Shown: positions 49,665-59,268 of the stretch, piece by piece
Layout: each line of letters opens with the position of its first letter
Numbering within the stretch: position 1 is the first letter of the stretch
Assembly (NCBI RefSeq): GCF_000972865.1
Contig: NZ_CP011144.1
Location: forward strand, 744,001-808,000
Source: Pseudoxanthomonas suwonensis
GTDB lineage: Bacteria; Pseudomonadota; Gammaproteobacteria; Xanthomonadales; Xanthomonadaceae
Direction: 5' to 3'
Length of the DNA: 64,000 nucleotides
Notes under the pieces: generated by a model
Databases searched by the model: none
The model's input: the letters and a program-made list of their open reading frames with translations, nothing else
What the model was told of the DNA's origin: nothing
Position numbers and translations under genes: made by a program

Positions 49665-51134
49665 CTACGAGGCGCGGCGCTTGCGCTTGGCCTCGTCCGA
49701 GCGCAGCTGCTGGATGCGCTCGAAGTAGCCAGACTCGATGCCGGTGACGTACTCGCCGTCGAAACAGGACGAATCGAAGCGATGCAGCTCCGGGTTGCCC
49801 TCGCGCACCGCGGCTTCGAGGTCCTCCAGGTCCTGGTAGATCAGCCAGTCGCAGCCGAGCAGCTTCTCGATCTCCTCGATGCTGCGGCCATGGGCGATCA
49901 GCTCGTCGGGCGAAGGCATGTCGATGCCGTAGATGTTCGGGTGGCGCACCGGCGGCGCGGCGCTGGCCAGGTAGACCTTGCGTGCGCCGGCATCGCGCGC
50001 CATCTGCACGATCTGCTGGCTGGTGGTGCCGCGCACGATCGAGTCGTCGACCAGCAGCACCACCCGGTTGCGGAACTCCAGGTGGATCGGGTTGAGCTTG
50101 CGCCGCACCGACTTCACCCGCTCGCCCTGCCCCGGCATGATGAACGTGCGCCCGACGTAGCGGTTCTTGATGAAGCCCTCGCGGTACTTCACCCCGAGCA
50201 CGTTGGAGATCTCCAGCGCCGCGTCGCGCGAGGTATCCGGGATCGGGATGATGGTGTCGATGTCGTGGTCCGGGCGCAGGCGCAGGATCTTCTCGCCCAG
50301 CTTCACGCCCATGCGCATGCGCGCCTTGTGCACCGAGACCTCGTCGATCATCGAGTCCGGGCGGGCGAAGTACACGTACTCGAAGATGCACGGTGCGCGC
50401 TCGCCAGGCTCGGCGACGACCTCGGCGAACAGCTCGCCGCGCGGGGTGATGACGATCGCCTCGCCGGGCAGCACGTCGCGCACGCGCTGGAAGCCGAGGA
50501 TGTCCAGCACCGCCGACTCGGAGGCGACGACGTACTCGGCGCCCTCGTTGTGCTCGCGCCTGCCCAGCACCAGCGGACGGATGCCGTGCGGGTCGCGGAA
50601 CGCGACCAGGCCCAGGCCGAGCACCACGCTGACCACCGCGTAGCCGCCCTTCACCCGCCGGTGCACGCCGGCCACCGCGCGGATCGCGGTCTCCGGCGAC
50701 AGCGTGCGCTGGGTATCCAGCTCGTGCGCGAACACGTTCAACAGCACTTCGCTGTCCGAATCGGTGTTGATGTTGCGCCGGTCCTGGGCGAACACCTGCT
50801 GGCGCAGCGCATCGGTGTTGATCAGGTTGCCGTTGTGGGCCAGGGCGATGCCGTAGGGCGAGTTGACGTAGAACGGCTGCGCCTCGTCCATGCCCTCCGA
50901 GCCGGCGGTCGGATAGCGGCAGTGGGCGATGCCCACCCGGCCTTCCAGCACGCTCATCGCCTTGGGGTTGAACACGTCGCGGACCAGGCCGTTGTCCTTG
51001 TGCACGCGCAGGCGGGTGCCGTCGGCAGTGGCGATGCCGGCCGCGTCCTGGCCGCGGTGCTGGAGGACGGTCAGCCCGTCATAGAGCTGACCGGCAACGT
51101 TCTGGTTGCCGACGATTCCGACGATGCCGCACAT
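49665..51134 (-). CDS. purF: Amidophosphoribosyltransferase
   Basis: The 489-aa product catalyses the first step of purine synthesis, PRPP plus glutamine to phosphoribosylamine. The N-terminal nucleophile Cys2 is in [11 protein letters not shown], and the PRPP-binding motif is [19 protein letters not shown]. Length normal. It follows cvpA by 24 bp, in the classical folC-dedD-cvpA-purF order. Confidence 0.97.
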   Translation of the reverse strand: MCGIVGIVGNQNVAGQLYDGLTVLQHRGQDAAGIATADGTRLRVHKDNGLVRDVFNPKAMSVLEGRVGIAHCRYPTAGSEGMDEAQPFYVNSPYGIALAHNGNLINTDALRQQVFAQDRRNINTDSDSEVLLNVFAHELDTQRTLSPETAIRAVAGVHRRVKGGYAVVSVVLGLGLVAFRDPHGIRPLVLGRREHNEGAEYVVASESAVLDILGFQRVRDVLPGEAIVITPRGELFAEVVAEPGERAPCIFEYVYFARPDSMIDEVSVHKARMRMGVKLGEKILRLRPDHDIDTIIPIPDTSRDAALEISNVLGVKYREGFIKNRYVGRTFIMPGQGERVKSVRRKLNPIHLEFRNRVVLLVDDSIVRGTTSQQIVQMARDAGARKVYLASAAPPVRHPNIYGIDMPSPDELIAHGRSIEEIEKLLGCDWLIYQDLEDLEAAVREGNPELHRFDSSCFDGEYVTGIESGYFERIQQLRSDEAKRKRRAS

Positions 51135-51158
51135 GTTCCGAAGGTCTCCGCAACGGTC

Positions 51159-51794
51159 CTACTGACCGGGAGTGGACGGGGGTGGCGGCTCCGCGCCGGA
51201 TGAGGTTCCGTTTTCGTCCACCGGGACGGGCAGTGCCCCGGTGATCGTTTCGACCACGGCGCCGGCGCCATCAAGGAAGACATTATCGCCGCTCGGCCGG
51301 CCGTTGCCAAAATCCAGCTCCTGAACGGCCCAGTCAGGCAACCAGCGCGCCATCCACTGCGCGCCCGGCAGCAGTACCGTCACCGCGCGCGACTGCGCCC
51401 AGGCCGGCTCCTGCGGCAGCTTGCTGAAGGCCATCAGCAGCACCAGCATGCAGGCGACCAGCGCACCGCGGGCCAGGCCCAGGCCCAGGCCCAGCACCCG
51501 GTCCACGCCGGACAGGCCGACCGAGTGCAGCAGCTTGCGCACCGCCCAGCCGACCAGCCCGACCAGCAACAACACGGCGAGGAACGCCACCGCATAGCCG
51601 GCCAGCAGCTCGGTCGCGCCGGGCTGGCCGTCGTCGCTGAACCAGAACGCCAGTTCGGCGCCGTAGTGGAACGCGCACCAGCCCGCGCCGATCCACGCCA
51701 CCAGCGAGGCGACGGTGCCGACGAATCCGCGCACCAGGCCCAGCAGCGCCGAGGCCGCCAGCACCGCCAGCAGGACCAGGTCGATCGTGTTCAC
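51159..51794 (-). CDS. cvpA: CvpA family membrane protein
   Basis: The 211-aa product has four hydrophobic helices, beginning IDLVLLAVLAASALLGLVRG. CvpA is needed for colicin V production in E. coli and is linked to envelope integrity. The start is a GTG (MNTIDLVLLAVL) at 51792-51794, typical of this gene. The C-terminus (PVPVDENGTSSGAEPPPPST) is Pro-rich and poorly conserved. It sits between the SPOR gene and purF. Confidence 0.92.
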   Translation of the reverse strand: MNTIDLVLLAVLAASALLGLVRGFVGTVASLVAWIGAGWCAFHYGAELAFWFSDDGQPGATELLAGYAVAFLAVLLLVGLVGWAVRKLLHSVGLSGVDRVLGLGLGLARGALVACMLVLLMAFSKLPQEPAWAQSRAVTVLLPGAQWMARWLPDWAVQELDFGNGRPSGDNVFLDGAGAVVETITGALPVPVDENGTSSGAEPPPPSTPGQ

Positions 51795-51828
51795 GCGCCG
51801 CAGTCCCCGGGTGCGCGGACGGCGGCGA

Positions 51829-52860
51829 TCACGGGTGCGGGACCACCATGCCGGCGCCGAAGCCACTGGCCAGGCGCGCCTTGAGCTGCTCGGCCTCGGC
51901 GCGGGTCGACACCGGCCCGACCCGGACCCGGTTCAGGGTGCCCTTGTCGGTGCTCACCGGCTGGACGATGGCGCTGAAGCCGGCGGCGCGCAGGCGGTCG
52001 CGCAGCGCATTGGCGTCGGCGGCGTTGGCGAAGGCGCCCATCTGCACTGCGAAGCCGACGCTGGATGCCGCAGGCGCGGCCGGCGGCGGTGGCGGGCTGG
52101 CCGCGGCAGCTGCCGGGCGCGCGGCGGTGTCGGTCGCCGGTGCCGGTGTGGCCTTGGGCGGCGCGGCAGGCGGGCTGGCCGGGGTTTCGGCCGGCAGCGT
52201 TTCGGTCCTGGTCGGCGCGGCCGCGGTGGCGGCCGTCGCCTGGCTGGCGCCCGTCGCGGCGGGCGCAACCGGGGCAGTGGCCTGCGCGGCCGGGCCGGTG
52301 GCAGGCGCGCCGGCGCCGGCGTCGAGCGCGATCACCTGCGCGTTGACGTCGTTGCGGATGCGCACCGCCTGCAGCCGCCCGGCCTCGGCCAGGGCGCGGT
52401 CGGCATAGGGTCCCACCCGCACCCGCCAGGCCTGGCGGCCGTTGATCGTGTCCTGTTCGCTGAAGCCCTGCAGGCCCGCCTGGCGCAACCTCGACAGCAC
52501 CGCATCGGCGTCGCGGGCGCTGGCGTAGGCACCGAAGCTCACCGCCCACTGGCCGGCGGCCACGGCCGGATCGGGCCGCGCGGGTGCGGGACCGGCCTCC
52601 GTGGCGGCGCCGTCGTCCGGGGTCGCGGTCGTCGCCGGTGCAGGCAGCGCGGCGGCGCCGGTGGCCGGTGCCGCCGCCGGACCCAGCAACGGCAGCTCGC
52701 GCGTCTCGTAGCCGCCGCCGGGCGCGTCGGGCACGCGCGTGGACACGTTGCCCACGCCGCTGTCCGGCGCCGGGCCCTGGACCAGCATGGGCAGGAAGAT
52801 GACCGCCAGTGCGACCAGCACGGCGCCGCCGATCAGGCGTTGTTTCAGCTGGGTATCCAC
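51829..52860 (-). CDS. SPOR-domain protein, DedD-like
   Basis: The 343-aa product has a single N-terminal membrane helix (LIGGAVLVALAVIFLPMLVQ), a long Ala/Pro/Thr-rich linker, and two SPOR-type modules. The first is AVSFGAYASARDADAVLSRL and the second FAVQMGAFANAADANALRDR, with RVRVGPVSTRAEAEQL after it. SPOR domains bind denuded septal peptidoglycan. The start is a GTG at 52858-52860 (MDTQLKQRLIGG), by comparison with relatives; a TTG five codons earlier is possible. Two modules rather than one is a feature of the order. Confidence 0.9.
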   Translation of the reverse strand: MDTQLKQRLIGGAVLVALAVIFLPMLVQGPAPDSGVGNVSTRVPDAPGGGYETRELPLLGPAAAPATGAAALPAPATTATPDDGAATEAGPAPARPDPAVAAGQWAVSFGAYASARDADAVLSRLRQAGLQGFSEQDTINGRQAWRVRVGPYADRALAEAGRLQAVRIRNDVNAQVIALDAGAGAPATGPAAQATAPVAPAATGASQATAATAAAPTRTETLPAETPASPPAAPPKATPAPATDTAARPAAAAASPPPPPAAPAASSVGFAVQMGAFANAADANALRDRLRAAGFSAIVQPVSTDKGTLNRVRVGPVSTRAEAEQLKARLASGFGAGMVVPHP

Positions 52861-52926
52861 GTGGACTCGCGGCAACGCGGCGGGAATGCCGCGGCGATTA
52901 TAGGGCGCCGCGCTGGACCGGAGCCG

Positions 52927-54210
52927 TCATCGGCCTGAACGCAGCGTCGCGATCGCCGCGGCGGCGGTATGGAAAGAACCGAACACCAGCACGCGATCGC
53001 CCGGCGACGACGCCACCACCGCGCGCGCCAGCGCGTCGGCCACGCGTGCGTCGCGGCTGGCGGATGCGGCAGCGGTGCCGGCCAGCCGCGCGGCGAAGGC
53101 GTCCACGTCCTGGCCGCGCGCCGGATCGTCCAGCCCGGCCAGGTGCCAGCGCGACACGGCATCGGCCAGCGCCCCGACCATCGCCGGTGCATCCTTGTCG
53201 GCCAGCGCCGCGAACACCGCCGCGGTACCGCCCGCGGGCGGCCACGCGGCGAGCCATGCGGCCAGCCCGCGCACCGCCTGCGGGTTGTGCGCCACGTCGA
53301 CCACGATCTCGACGCCGTCGCGCTCGAAGCGCTGCAGGCGCCCGGCCAGCGTCGCGTTCGCCACGCCCTCGGCGAACGCGTCCTCGGGCAGCACGCCGGG
53401 CAAGGCGCGCAGCGCGGCGATCGCGGTGGCGGCGTTGGCCCGCTGCGCCGGCGCGGCCAGCCGCGGTGGCGGCAGCAGCAGTTCGGCGCCGACCTCGCGC
53501 CAGCGCCAGTGCGCCGCGTCCACCGGCTCGTGGAAGAAGTCGCTGCCCAGCCGGATCGCGTTGGCGCCGATCGCGTAGGCGTGGCGCAGCACGCTCGACG
53601 GCGGATCGACCTCGCCCAGCACCAGCGGCTTCCACGCGCGGGCGATGCCGGCCTTCTCGTACCCGATCGCCTCGCGGTCGCTGCCGAGCCAGTCGGTATG
53701 GTCGATGTCGACGGTGGTGACCACGGCCACGTCGGGGTCGACCAGGTTGACCGCGTCCAGCCGCCCGCCCAGGCCCACCTCCAGCACCGCCAGGTCCAGC
53801 GACGCGTGCTGGAACAGCCACAGCGCGGCCAGCGTGCCGTACTCGAAATAGGTCAGCGGGGTGCCGCCGCGCGCGGCCTCCACCGCGGCGAAGGCCTCGA
53901 CCAGCGCGGCATCGGACGCCTCCTCGCCGTCGATGCGTACGCGCTCGTTGTAGCGCAGCAGGTGCGGCGAGGTGTACGCGCCGACCTTCCAGCCGCCGGC
54001 GCGGGCGATGGCCTCGACGAAGGCCACGGTCGAACCCTTGCCGTTGGTGCCGGCGACGGTGACGACCTGCGCGGCGGGACGCGCCAGGCCCAGGCGGCCG
54101 GCGACCTCGCGCACGCGCTCCAGGCCCAGCTCGATCGCGTTCGGGTGTTGCGCCTCGACGTAGGCCAGCCAGGCCTGGAGCGTGCCGTCGGCGGCCGGTA
54201 CCGCGCTCAT
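52927..54210 (-). CDS. folC: Bifunctional folylpolyglutamate/dihydrofolate synthase
   Basis: The 427-aa product has the ATP-binding loop VTVAGTNGKGSTVAFVEAI and the Mur-ligase core with VLEVGLGGRLDAVNLVDPDV and VDIDHTDWLG. FolC adds glutamate to dihydropteroate and tetrahydrofolate. Length normal. It heads the cluster folC-SPOR-cvpA-purF on this strand. Confidence 0.95.
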   Translation of the reverse strand: MSAVPAADGTLQAWLAYVEAQHPNAIELGLERVREVAGRLGLARPAAQVVTVAGTNGKGSTVAFVEAIARAGGWKVGAYTSPHLLRYNERVRIDGEEASDAALVEAFAAVEAARGGTPLTYFEYGTLAALWLFQHASLDLAVLEVGLGGRLDAVNLVDPDVAVVTTVDIDHTDWLGSDREAIGYEKAGIARAWKPLVLGEVDPPSSVLRHAYAIGANAIRLGSDFFHEPVDAAHWRWREVGAELLLPPPRLAAPAQRANAATAIAALRALPGVLPEDAFAEGVANATLAGRLQRFERDGVEIVVDVAHNPQAVRGLAAWLAAWPPAGGTAAVFAALADKDAPAMVGALADAVSRWHLAGLDDPARGQDVDAFAARLAGTAAASASRDARVADALARAVVASSPGDRVLVFGSFHTAAAAIATLRSGR

Positions 54211-54229
54211 GACGTACTCGCCGGGCCGG

Positions 54230-54874
54230 TCACAGCGCCCGGTGCTTGGCCTCGCCGAAGAACGGCGTGTGGTGGGCGCAGTCGTTCAGGCGCACCACTT
54301 CCAGGCGCTCCAGGTCCGGGCCCTCGAGCAGGTTGAGCGTGGTCGGGGCCTGGCGGAAGGTCCACAGCTTGCCGATCGGCAGGCCCAGGATCCGGCACAG
54401 CAGCACCCGGTTGACCGCGTCGTGCGCGACCAGCAGCAGGGTGTCGTCCTCGCCCAGGTCCTCGGCGGCGCGAGCCAGGCCGCGCCAGGAGCGGTCCAGC
54501 ACCTGGCGCAGCGATTCGCCGCCGGGCATCAGCACCGTGTCCGGCTCCTCGCGCCAGGCGCGCAGGCGCGCCGGGTCCTTCTCGCCGATCTCGCTGGCCA
54601 GCAGGCCTTCCCACTCGCCGTGGGCGATCTCCTGCACGTCCGGGTCCAGCGCCAGCAGCGGCACGCGGTCCTCGCCCAGCGCCAGTTCGGCGGTGCGCCG
54701 CGCGCGCGCCAGCGGCGAGGCCACCGCACGGGTGATCGGCACCTCGCGCAGCCGGTCGCCCAGCGCGCGCGCCTGCGACTCGCCGATCGGCGAAAGCGGA
54801 ATGTCGATCTGGCCCTGGTAGCGGCCTTCGGCGTTCCACGGCGTTTCACCATGGCGGGCAAGCAGGATGCGCAT
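54230..54874 (-). CDS. Histidine phosphatase family protein
   Basis: The 214-aa product has the RHG motif as LLARHGETPWNAEGRYQG (His8), then PLARARRTAEL and the second His in LLVAHDAVNRVLL. This is the phosphoglycerate mutase-like family, including CobC and GpmB. No cobalamin genes are nearby, so the substrate is not assigned. The ATG with the RHGET motif eight codons in is clear. It is 19 bp before folC on the same strand. Confidence 0.9.
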   Translation of the reverse strand: MRILLARHGETPWNAEGRYQGQIDIPLSPIGESQARALGDRLREVPITRAVASPLARARRTAELALGEDRVPLLALDPDVQEIAHGEWEGLLASEIGEKDPARLRAWREEPDTVLMPGGESLRQVLDRSWRGLARAAEDLGEDDTLLLVAHDAVNRVLLCRILGLPIGKLWTFRQAPTTLNLLEGPDLERLEVVRLNDCAHHTPFFGEAKHRAL

Positions 54875-54997
54875 GTATTCCCCAGCGTGACGGTCCCCGG
54901 GCCGGACCGGCGCGGGGTGCGCATGATAACCCGCCCGGTGAGCCGGCCGGGGACGCCGCGTGCGCAAACCGGCAGCGGTAACGCCGGAAACGGAAAA

Positions 54998-55021
54998 GGG
55001 CGCCGGCAACGGCCGGCGCCC
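54998..55021 (-). terminator. Rho-independent terminator after S46 peptidase gene
   Basis: Read on the minus strand, a perfect 10-bp stem (GGGCGCCGGC with its mirror, loop CGTT) is followed by TTTTCC. It starts 27 bp after the peptidase stop codon. Confidence 0.85.
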
Positions 55022-55047
55022 CTTCCGGAACGCGACTTCCGCCGGGT

Positions 55048-57216
55048 TCAGCGCGCCGGCGCGACGTTCATTTCCTTAAGCAGCTGCGGCGCCGGGAAGA
55101 CTTCCTGCATGATCCAGCGCATGTAGCGCTGGTCGACCGAGATCATCCGGGTCATGGTCGGATCGAACACCCAGTTCGAGGCCACCGACTCCCAGTTGCC
55201 GTCGAAGGCCAGGCCCACCAGCCGGCCATGCGCATCGAGCACCGGCGAACCGGAATTGCCGCCTGTGATGTCCAGGTCGGCGAGGAAGTTCACCGGCACC
55301 GAGCCCAGGCGCTCGTCGGCCAGGCCGCCATGGCGCTGGGCCGCCACCGCCTCCAGCAGTGCCTTGGGCGAGTCGAACGGATCCTCGCCGGTCTCCTTGG
55401 CGACCACGCCCTCCAGGGTGGTGAACGGGGTGTACTTGACGCCATCGCGCGGCACGTAGCCGGTGACGTTGCCGAAGGTGATGCGCAGCGACAGGTTGGC
55501 GTCCGGGTAGACGAACTTGCCCTGGCTCTTCTTGTAGTCGGCCAGCGCCTGCAGATAGACCGGGCGCGCGGCCAGGTTCTCGCCGGCGCGGGTCTTGCGC
55601 TCCTGTTCCAGCTGCAGCAGCGTCGGCATCACCGCCACCGCGTAGCGGATCGCCGGATCGTCGCTGGCCTCGAACGCGGCGCGGTCGGCGGCGAACCACT
55701 TCAGCCGCTCCTCGGTGCTGCCCAGCTTCGTGCCCGCCAGCCGGTCGAGCGCACGCTTGACCGCCGCCGCGTCGTTGCCGCCCAGCCACTGGTCGACCGC
55801 GGCCACGCGCTGGGCGGCCGGCAACTTGAGGTATTCGTTGAGCCAATACTCCTGCAGCTGGCGGTCCATCGCCGGCACATAGCGGCGTTCGAGCTGCTTC
55901 AGGCTGCCCTCGATCGCCGGCAGGTCGCGCTCCTGGTAGCCGGATTCGCGCTCGGCGTTCGGCTTCTCGCGCTCGATCGACAGGCGGTACAGCTGGCTGG
56001 CCGCGCCGAGCATGGCGGTGTTGTTGAACATCGACAGGGCCAGGTCGCGCTCGCGCGTGGCCTGGGTCTGCTCCAGCAGCGCGATCAGCCTGGCGTGCGC
56101 GTCGAGCGCGGCCGTGCCCTTGGCGCCCTGGCCCTTCAGCCAGGCCAGCACCGCCGCTTCCTCGGCCTGCTTCTGCCCAGCCGCGTCGATGCGCTGGAAG
56201 CCCTCGAGCTGGCCGGTGTAGTTCTTGCTGGTGTTGTTCCAGCCGGCCATGCTGCTGGCGTAGCGGACCTGGATCTCGGGATTGGCCTTGCCGGCCGCCT
56301 CGACCAGCGCGATCTGGTTCCGGAAGTGCCGCGCGATGGTCGGGTAGGTCCACTGCGCGGTGTTGTCGAACTCGGCCGCCAGCGCGTAGCGGTTGGTCGA
56401 GCCGGGGTAGCCGGCGACCATGACGAAGTCGCCCTCGCCCAGCGGCTTGTCGGCGATCTTCAGCCAGCGCTTGGGCTTGAACGGCACGTTGTCGGGCGAG
56501 TACGCCGCCGGCTTGCCATCCTTGCCGACGTAGGCGCGGTAGAAGGCGAAGTCGCCGGTGTGGCGCGGCCACATCCAGTTGTCGATGTCGCCGCCGAACT
56601 TGCCGACGCTGCCCGGGGGTGCGTAGGCCAGGCGCACGTCGCGGATCTCCAGGTTCTTGAACAGCCGGTAGGTGTTGCCGCCGGAGAAGCTGTACAGGCG
56701 GCAGCGGAAGCCGGCCTCGGCCTCGCACCCGGCGATCAGCTGCTTCTCGAACGCTTCCAGCGCCTTGGTCCGGGCCAGCGCGTCGTCGCCGGCCGCGGCG
56801 ATGGCGGCCTTGGCTTCCCGGGTCACGTCGGTGATCTCGTCGAGCACGAACACGCGCGCGTTCGGGCCGGCGCTGACCTCGTCGGCCGCGGTCGGCGCGT
56901 TGAAGCCGTCGCGGATCAGGTTGTTCTCCGGGGTGGAGTTGAGCTGGATCGCGCCATAGGCGCAGTGGTGGTTGGTCACCACCAGGCCGCCCGGGGAGAC
57001 GAAGCTAGCAGTGCAGCCGCCCAGCGCCACCACCGCGCCCATCGGGTCGCCAGTCAGGTCGGCCAGCTGCTGCGGGGAGAGCTTGAGCCCGGCCTGCTTC
57101 AACGGTCCGGCGATCTCCGGCAGCTGCTGCGGCACCCACATGCCCTCGCCGGCCCAGGCGGCGGGAGCGGCGGCCAGCGCGGCCAGGACGGGGGCGGTGA
57201 GCAGGCGAAGGCGCAT
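55048..57216 (-). CDS. S46 family dipeptidyl peptidase, DPP7 type
   Basis: The 722-aa product has a signal peptide (MRLRLLTAPVLAALAAAPAA) and an S46 (DPP7/DPP11/DAP BII) fold. The triad is His84 (TNHHC), Asp222 (RHTGDF) and Ser655 (GGNSGSPV), which match the positions in characterised members. The selectivity residue 673 is Gly (LAFDGNWE), as in DPP7. DPP11, which prefers Asp/Glu at P1, has Arg there. The prediction is removal of dipeptides with hydrophobic residues at P1 in the periplasm. It has its own terminator and lies alone, divergent from tdh. Confidence 0.93.
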   Translation of the reverse strand: MRLRLLTAPVLAALAAAPAAWAGEGMWVPQQLPEIAGPLKQAGLKLSPQQLADLTGDPMGAVVALGGCTASFVSPGGLVVTNHHCAYGAIQLNSTPENNLIRDGFNAPTAADEVSAGPNARVFVLDEITDVTREAKAAIAAAGDDALARTKALEAFEKQLIAGCEAEAGFRCRLYSFSGGNTYRLFKNLEIRDVRLAYAPPGSVGKFGGDIDNWMWPRHTGDFAFYRAYVGKDGKPAAYSPDNVPFKPKRWLKIADKPLGEGDFVMVAGYPGSTNRYALAAEFDNTAQWTYPTIARHFRNQIALVEAAGKANPEIQVRYASSMAGWNNTSKNYTGQLEGFQRIDAAGQKQAEEAAVLAWLKGQGAKGTAALDAHARLIALLEQTQATRERDLALSMFNNTAMLGAASQLYRLSIEREKPNAERESGYQERDLPAIEGSLKQLERRYVPAMDRQLQEYWLNEYLKLPAAQRVAAVDQWLGGNDAAAVKRALDRLAGTKLGSTEERLKWFAADRAAFEASDDPAIRYAVAVMPTLLQLEQERKTRAGENLAARPVYLQALADYKKSQGKFVYPDANLSLRITFGNVTGYVPRDGVKYTPFTTLEGVVAKETGEDPFDSPKALLEAVAAQRHGGLADERLGSVPVNFLADLDITGGNSGSPVLDAHGRLVGLAFDGNWESVASNWVFDPTMTRMISVDQRYMRWIMQEVFPAPQLLKEMNVAPAR

Positions 57217-57322
57217 CGGGACGGTTCCAGTTGAAAGGATTCCCGATTCTAGCGGCCGGGCGGGCGGGCCGGGCCATGACCTTCGGCAGGGGCCCCGGAC
57301 GACGTTGGTTTCCCCCGCAACC

Positions 57323-57328
57323 TATAAT
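57323..57328 (+). promoter_or_regulatory. Candidate -10 box of tdh
   Basis: A perfect TATAAT lies 33 bases before the tdh start codon. No convincing -35 is visible at the right distance, so only the -10 is called. Confidence 0.5.
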
Positions 57329-57360
57329 GTCCGCCTTTCACCTGCAGAGGGCGCCAGACG

Positions 57361-58395
57361 ATGGCCCGTACCATGAAGGCGCTGGTCAAGCGCGAAGCCG
57401 CCAAGGGCATCTGGCTGGACGAGGTGCCGGTGCCGGTGCCCGGCCCCAACGAGGTCCTGATCAAGGTCGAGAAGACTGCCATCTGCGGTACCGACCTGCA
57501 CATCTACCTGTGGGACGAGTGGAGCCAGCGCACGATCCGGCCGGGGCTGGTGATCGGCCACGAGTTCGTCGGCCGCGTCGCCGAGCTGGGCCCGGGCGTG
57601 TCCGGCTACAAGCTCGGCCAGCGCGTCTCGGCCGAGGGCCACATCGTCTGCGGCCACTGCCGCAACTGCCGCGGCGGCCGCCCGCACCTGTGCCCGCAGA
57701 CCGTGGGCATCGGCGTCAACCGCGACGGCGCCTTCGCCGAATACATCGTGATGCCGGCCTCCAACCTGTGGCCGATCCCGGACCCGATCCCGTCGGAACT
57801 GGCCGCGTTCTTCGATCCCTACGGCAACGCCGCACACTGCGCGCTGGAGTTCGACGTGGTCGGCGAGGACGTGCTGATCACCGGCGCTGGCCCGATCGGG
57901 ATCATCGCCGCCGGCATCTGCAAGCACATCGGCGCGCGAAATGTTGTCGTCACCGACGTCAACGACTTCCGCCTCAAGCTGGCCGCCGACATGGGCGCCA
58001 CCCGCGTGGTCAACGTCGCCAACCAGTCGCTCAAGGAGGTCATGAACGACCTGCACATGGAGGGCTTCGACGTCGGCCTGGAGATGAGCGGCAACCCGCG
58101 CGCGTTCAACGACATGCTCGACTGCATGTACCACGGCGGCAAGATCGCACTGCTCGGCATCCTGCCCAAGGGCGCCGGCTGCGACTGGGACAAGATCATC
58201 TTCAAGGGCCTCACCGTGCAGGGCATCTACGGCCGCAAAATGTACGAGACCTGGTACAAGATGACCCAGCTGGTGCTGTCCGGCTTCCCGCTGGGCAAGG
58301 TGCTCACCCACCAGCTGCCGATCGACGAGTTCCAGCACGGCTTCGACCTGATGGAACAGGGCAAGGCCGGCAAGGTCGTGCTGAGCTGGACCTGA
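57361..58395 (+). CDS. tdh: L-threonine 3-dehydrogenase
   Basis: The 344-aa product oxidises threonine to 2-amino-3-ketobutyrate with NAD. It is a zinc medium-chain dehydrogenase: the first zinc ligand is in [18 protein letters not shown], then GHEFVGRV, the structural Cys cluster [15 protein letters not shown], and the Rossmann motif [11 protein letters not shown]. Length and order match Tdh. The usual partner kbl is not in the window. A hairpin terminator follows. Confidence 0.96.
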   Translation: MARTMKALVKREAAKGIWLDEVPVPVPGPNEVLIKVEKTAICGTDLHIYLWDEWSQRTIRPGLVIGHEFVGRVAELGPGVSGYKLGQRVSAEGHIVCGHCRNCRGGRPHLCPQTVGIGVNRDGAFAEYIVMPASNLWPIPDPIPSELAAFFDPYGNAAHCALEFDVVGEDVLITGAGPIGIIAAGICKHIGARNVVVTDVNDFRLKLAADMGATRVVNVANQSLKEVMNDLHMEGFDVGLEMSGNPRAFNDMLDCMYHGGKIALLGILPKGAGCDWDKIIFKGLTVQGIYGRKMYETWYKMTQLVLSGFPLGKVLTHQLPIDEFQHGFDLMEQGKAGKVVLSWT

Positions 58396-58445
58396 GTACT
58401 AGGCCGCCGGCGCCGGCGGACCTCGCCGGTCCCTCGCCAGGATGG

Positions 58446-58476
58446 AGAGCCCGTGCCCTGCACGGGCTCTTCGTTT
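58446..58476 (+). terminator. Rho-independent terminator after tdh
   Basis: A perfect 11-bp stem (AGAGCCCGTGC with its mirror, loop CCT) followed by TCGTTT lies 50 bp after the tdh stop, in the convergent space before the SDR gene. Confidence 0.8.
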
Positions 58477-58481
58477 CCGGC

Positions 58482-59234
58482 TCAGGAGAAGGACACCCCT
58501 CCGTTCACGTCCACGTTCGCGCCGGTCATGAAGGCGGACGCCGGGGACGCCAGGAACACGGCCACCGCTGCGGCTTCTTCGGCATGGCCCTGGCGGCGCA
58601 ACGGAGTCGCGTTGGCCACCGCCTGGCGCACCTCGGGCTTGGTGAAGTCGTCGTGGAAGCGGGTGGCGATCATGCCGCAGCACAACGCGTTGACCCGGAT
58701 GCCACGCGGTCCCAGCTCCTTGGCCATGGACCGGGTGAAGGTCATCACCGCACCCTTCGAGGTCGCGTAGATCGACGCGCCCGGACCGCCGCCGTCGCGG
58801 CCGGCCAGCGAAGCGAAGTTGACGATCGCCGCGCCCTCGCCCATGTGCGGCACCACCGCCTGGGTGGCCAGGAACACCGACTTCAGGTTCAGGTCCATCA
58901 CCCGGTGGAAGAACGCTTCGTCGATCTCGGCCAGCGGCTTGCGCGCCACCATGCCGCCAGCCAGGTTGACCAGCACGTCGATGCGCTCGCCGAACGCGGC
59001 ACGGGTGGCGGCGACCATCCCGGCGACCGCCGCCGCCTCGGTCGCGTCGGCGCGGTGCAGGATCGCCCGGCCGCCGGCCTCCTCGACCAGCCGCAGCGTC
59101 TCCTTGGCGCTGGCCTCGTCGTTGGCGTAGTTGATGCAGACGCTGGCGCCCTCGGCCGCCAGCTGCAGCGATACCGCACGGCCGATGTCGCGGCCGCCGC
59201 CGGTGACGATCGCCACCTTGTTCTGGAATTGCAT
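58482..59234 (-). CDS. SDR-family oxidoreductase, probable DEH reductase
   Basis: The 250-aa product is a classical short-chain dehydrogenase. The cofactor motif is TGGGRDIG and the catalytic pair is in SIYATSKGAV (YxxxK), with Ser in VNFASLAG. In an alginate operon, this enzyme probably reduces 4-deoxy-L-erythro-5-hexoseulose uronate to 2-keto-3-deoxygluconate with NAD(P)H. This is inferred from context, since SDR sequences alone do not show the substrate. It is the last gene, 34 bp after the MFS gene. Confidence 0.88.
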   Translation of the reverse strand: MQFQNKVAIVTGGGRDIGRAVSLQLAAEGASVCINYANDEASAKETLRLVEEAGGRAILHRADATEAAAVAGMVAATRAAFGERIDVLVNLAGGMVARKPLAEIDEAFFHRVMDLNLKSVFLATQAVVPHMGEGAAIVNFASLAGRDGGGPGASIYATSKGAVMTFTRSMAKELGPRGIRVNALCCGMIATRFHDDFTKPEVRQAVANATPLRRQGHAEEAAAVAVFLASPASAFMTGANVDVNGGVSFS

Positions 59235-59268
59235 GAACGGATCCTTCGTTGTGGGAGTTGGAGCGGAA

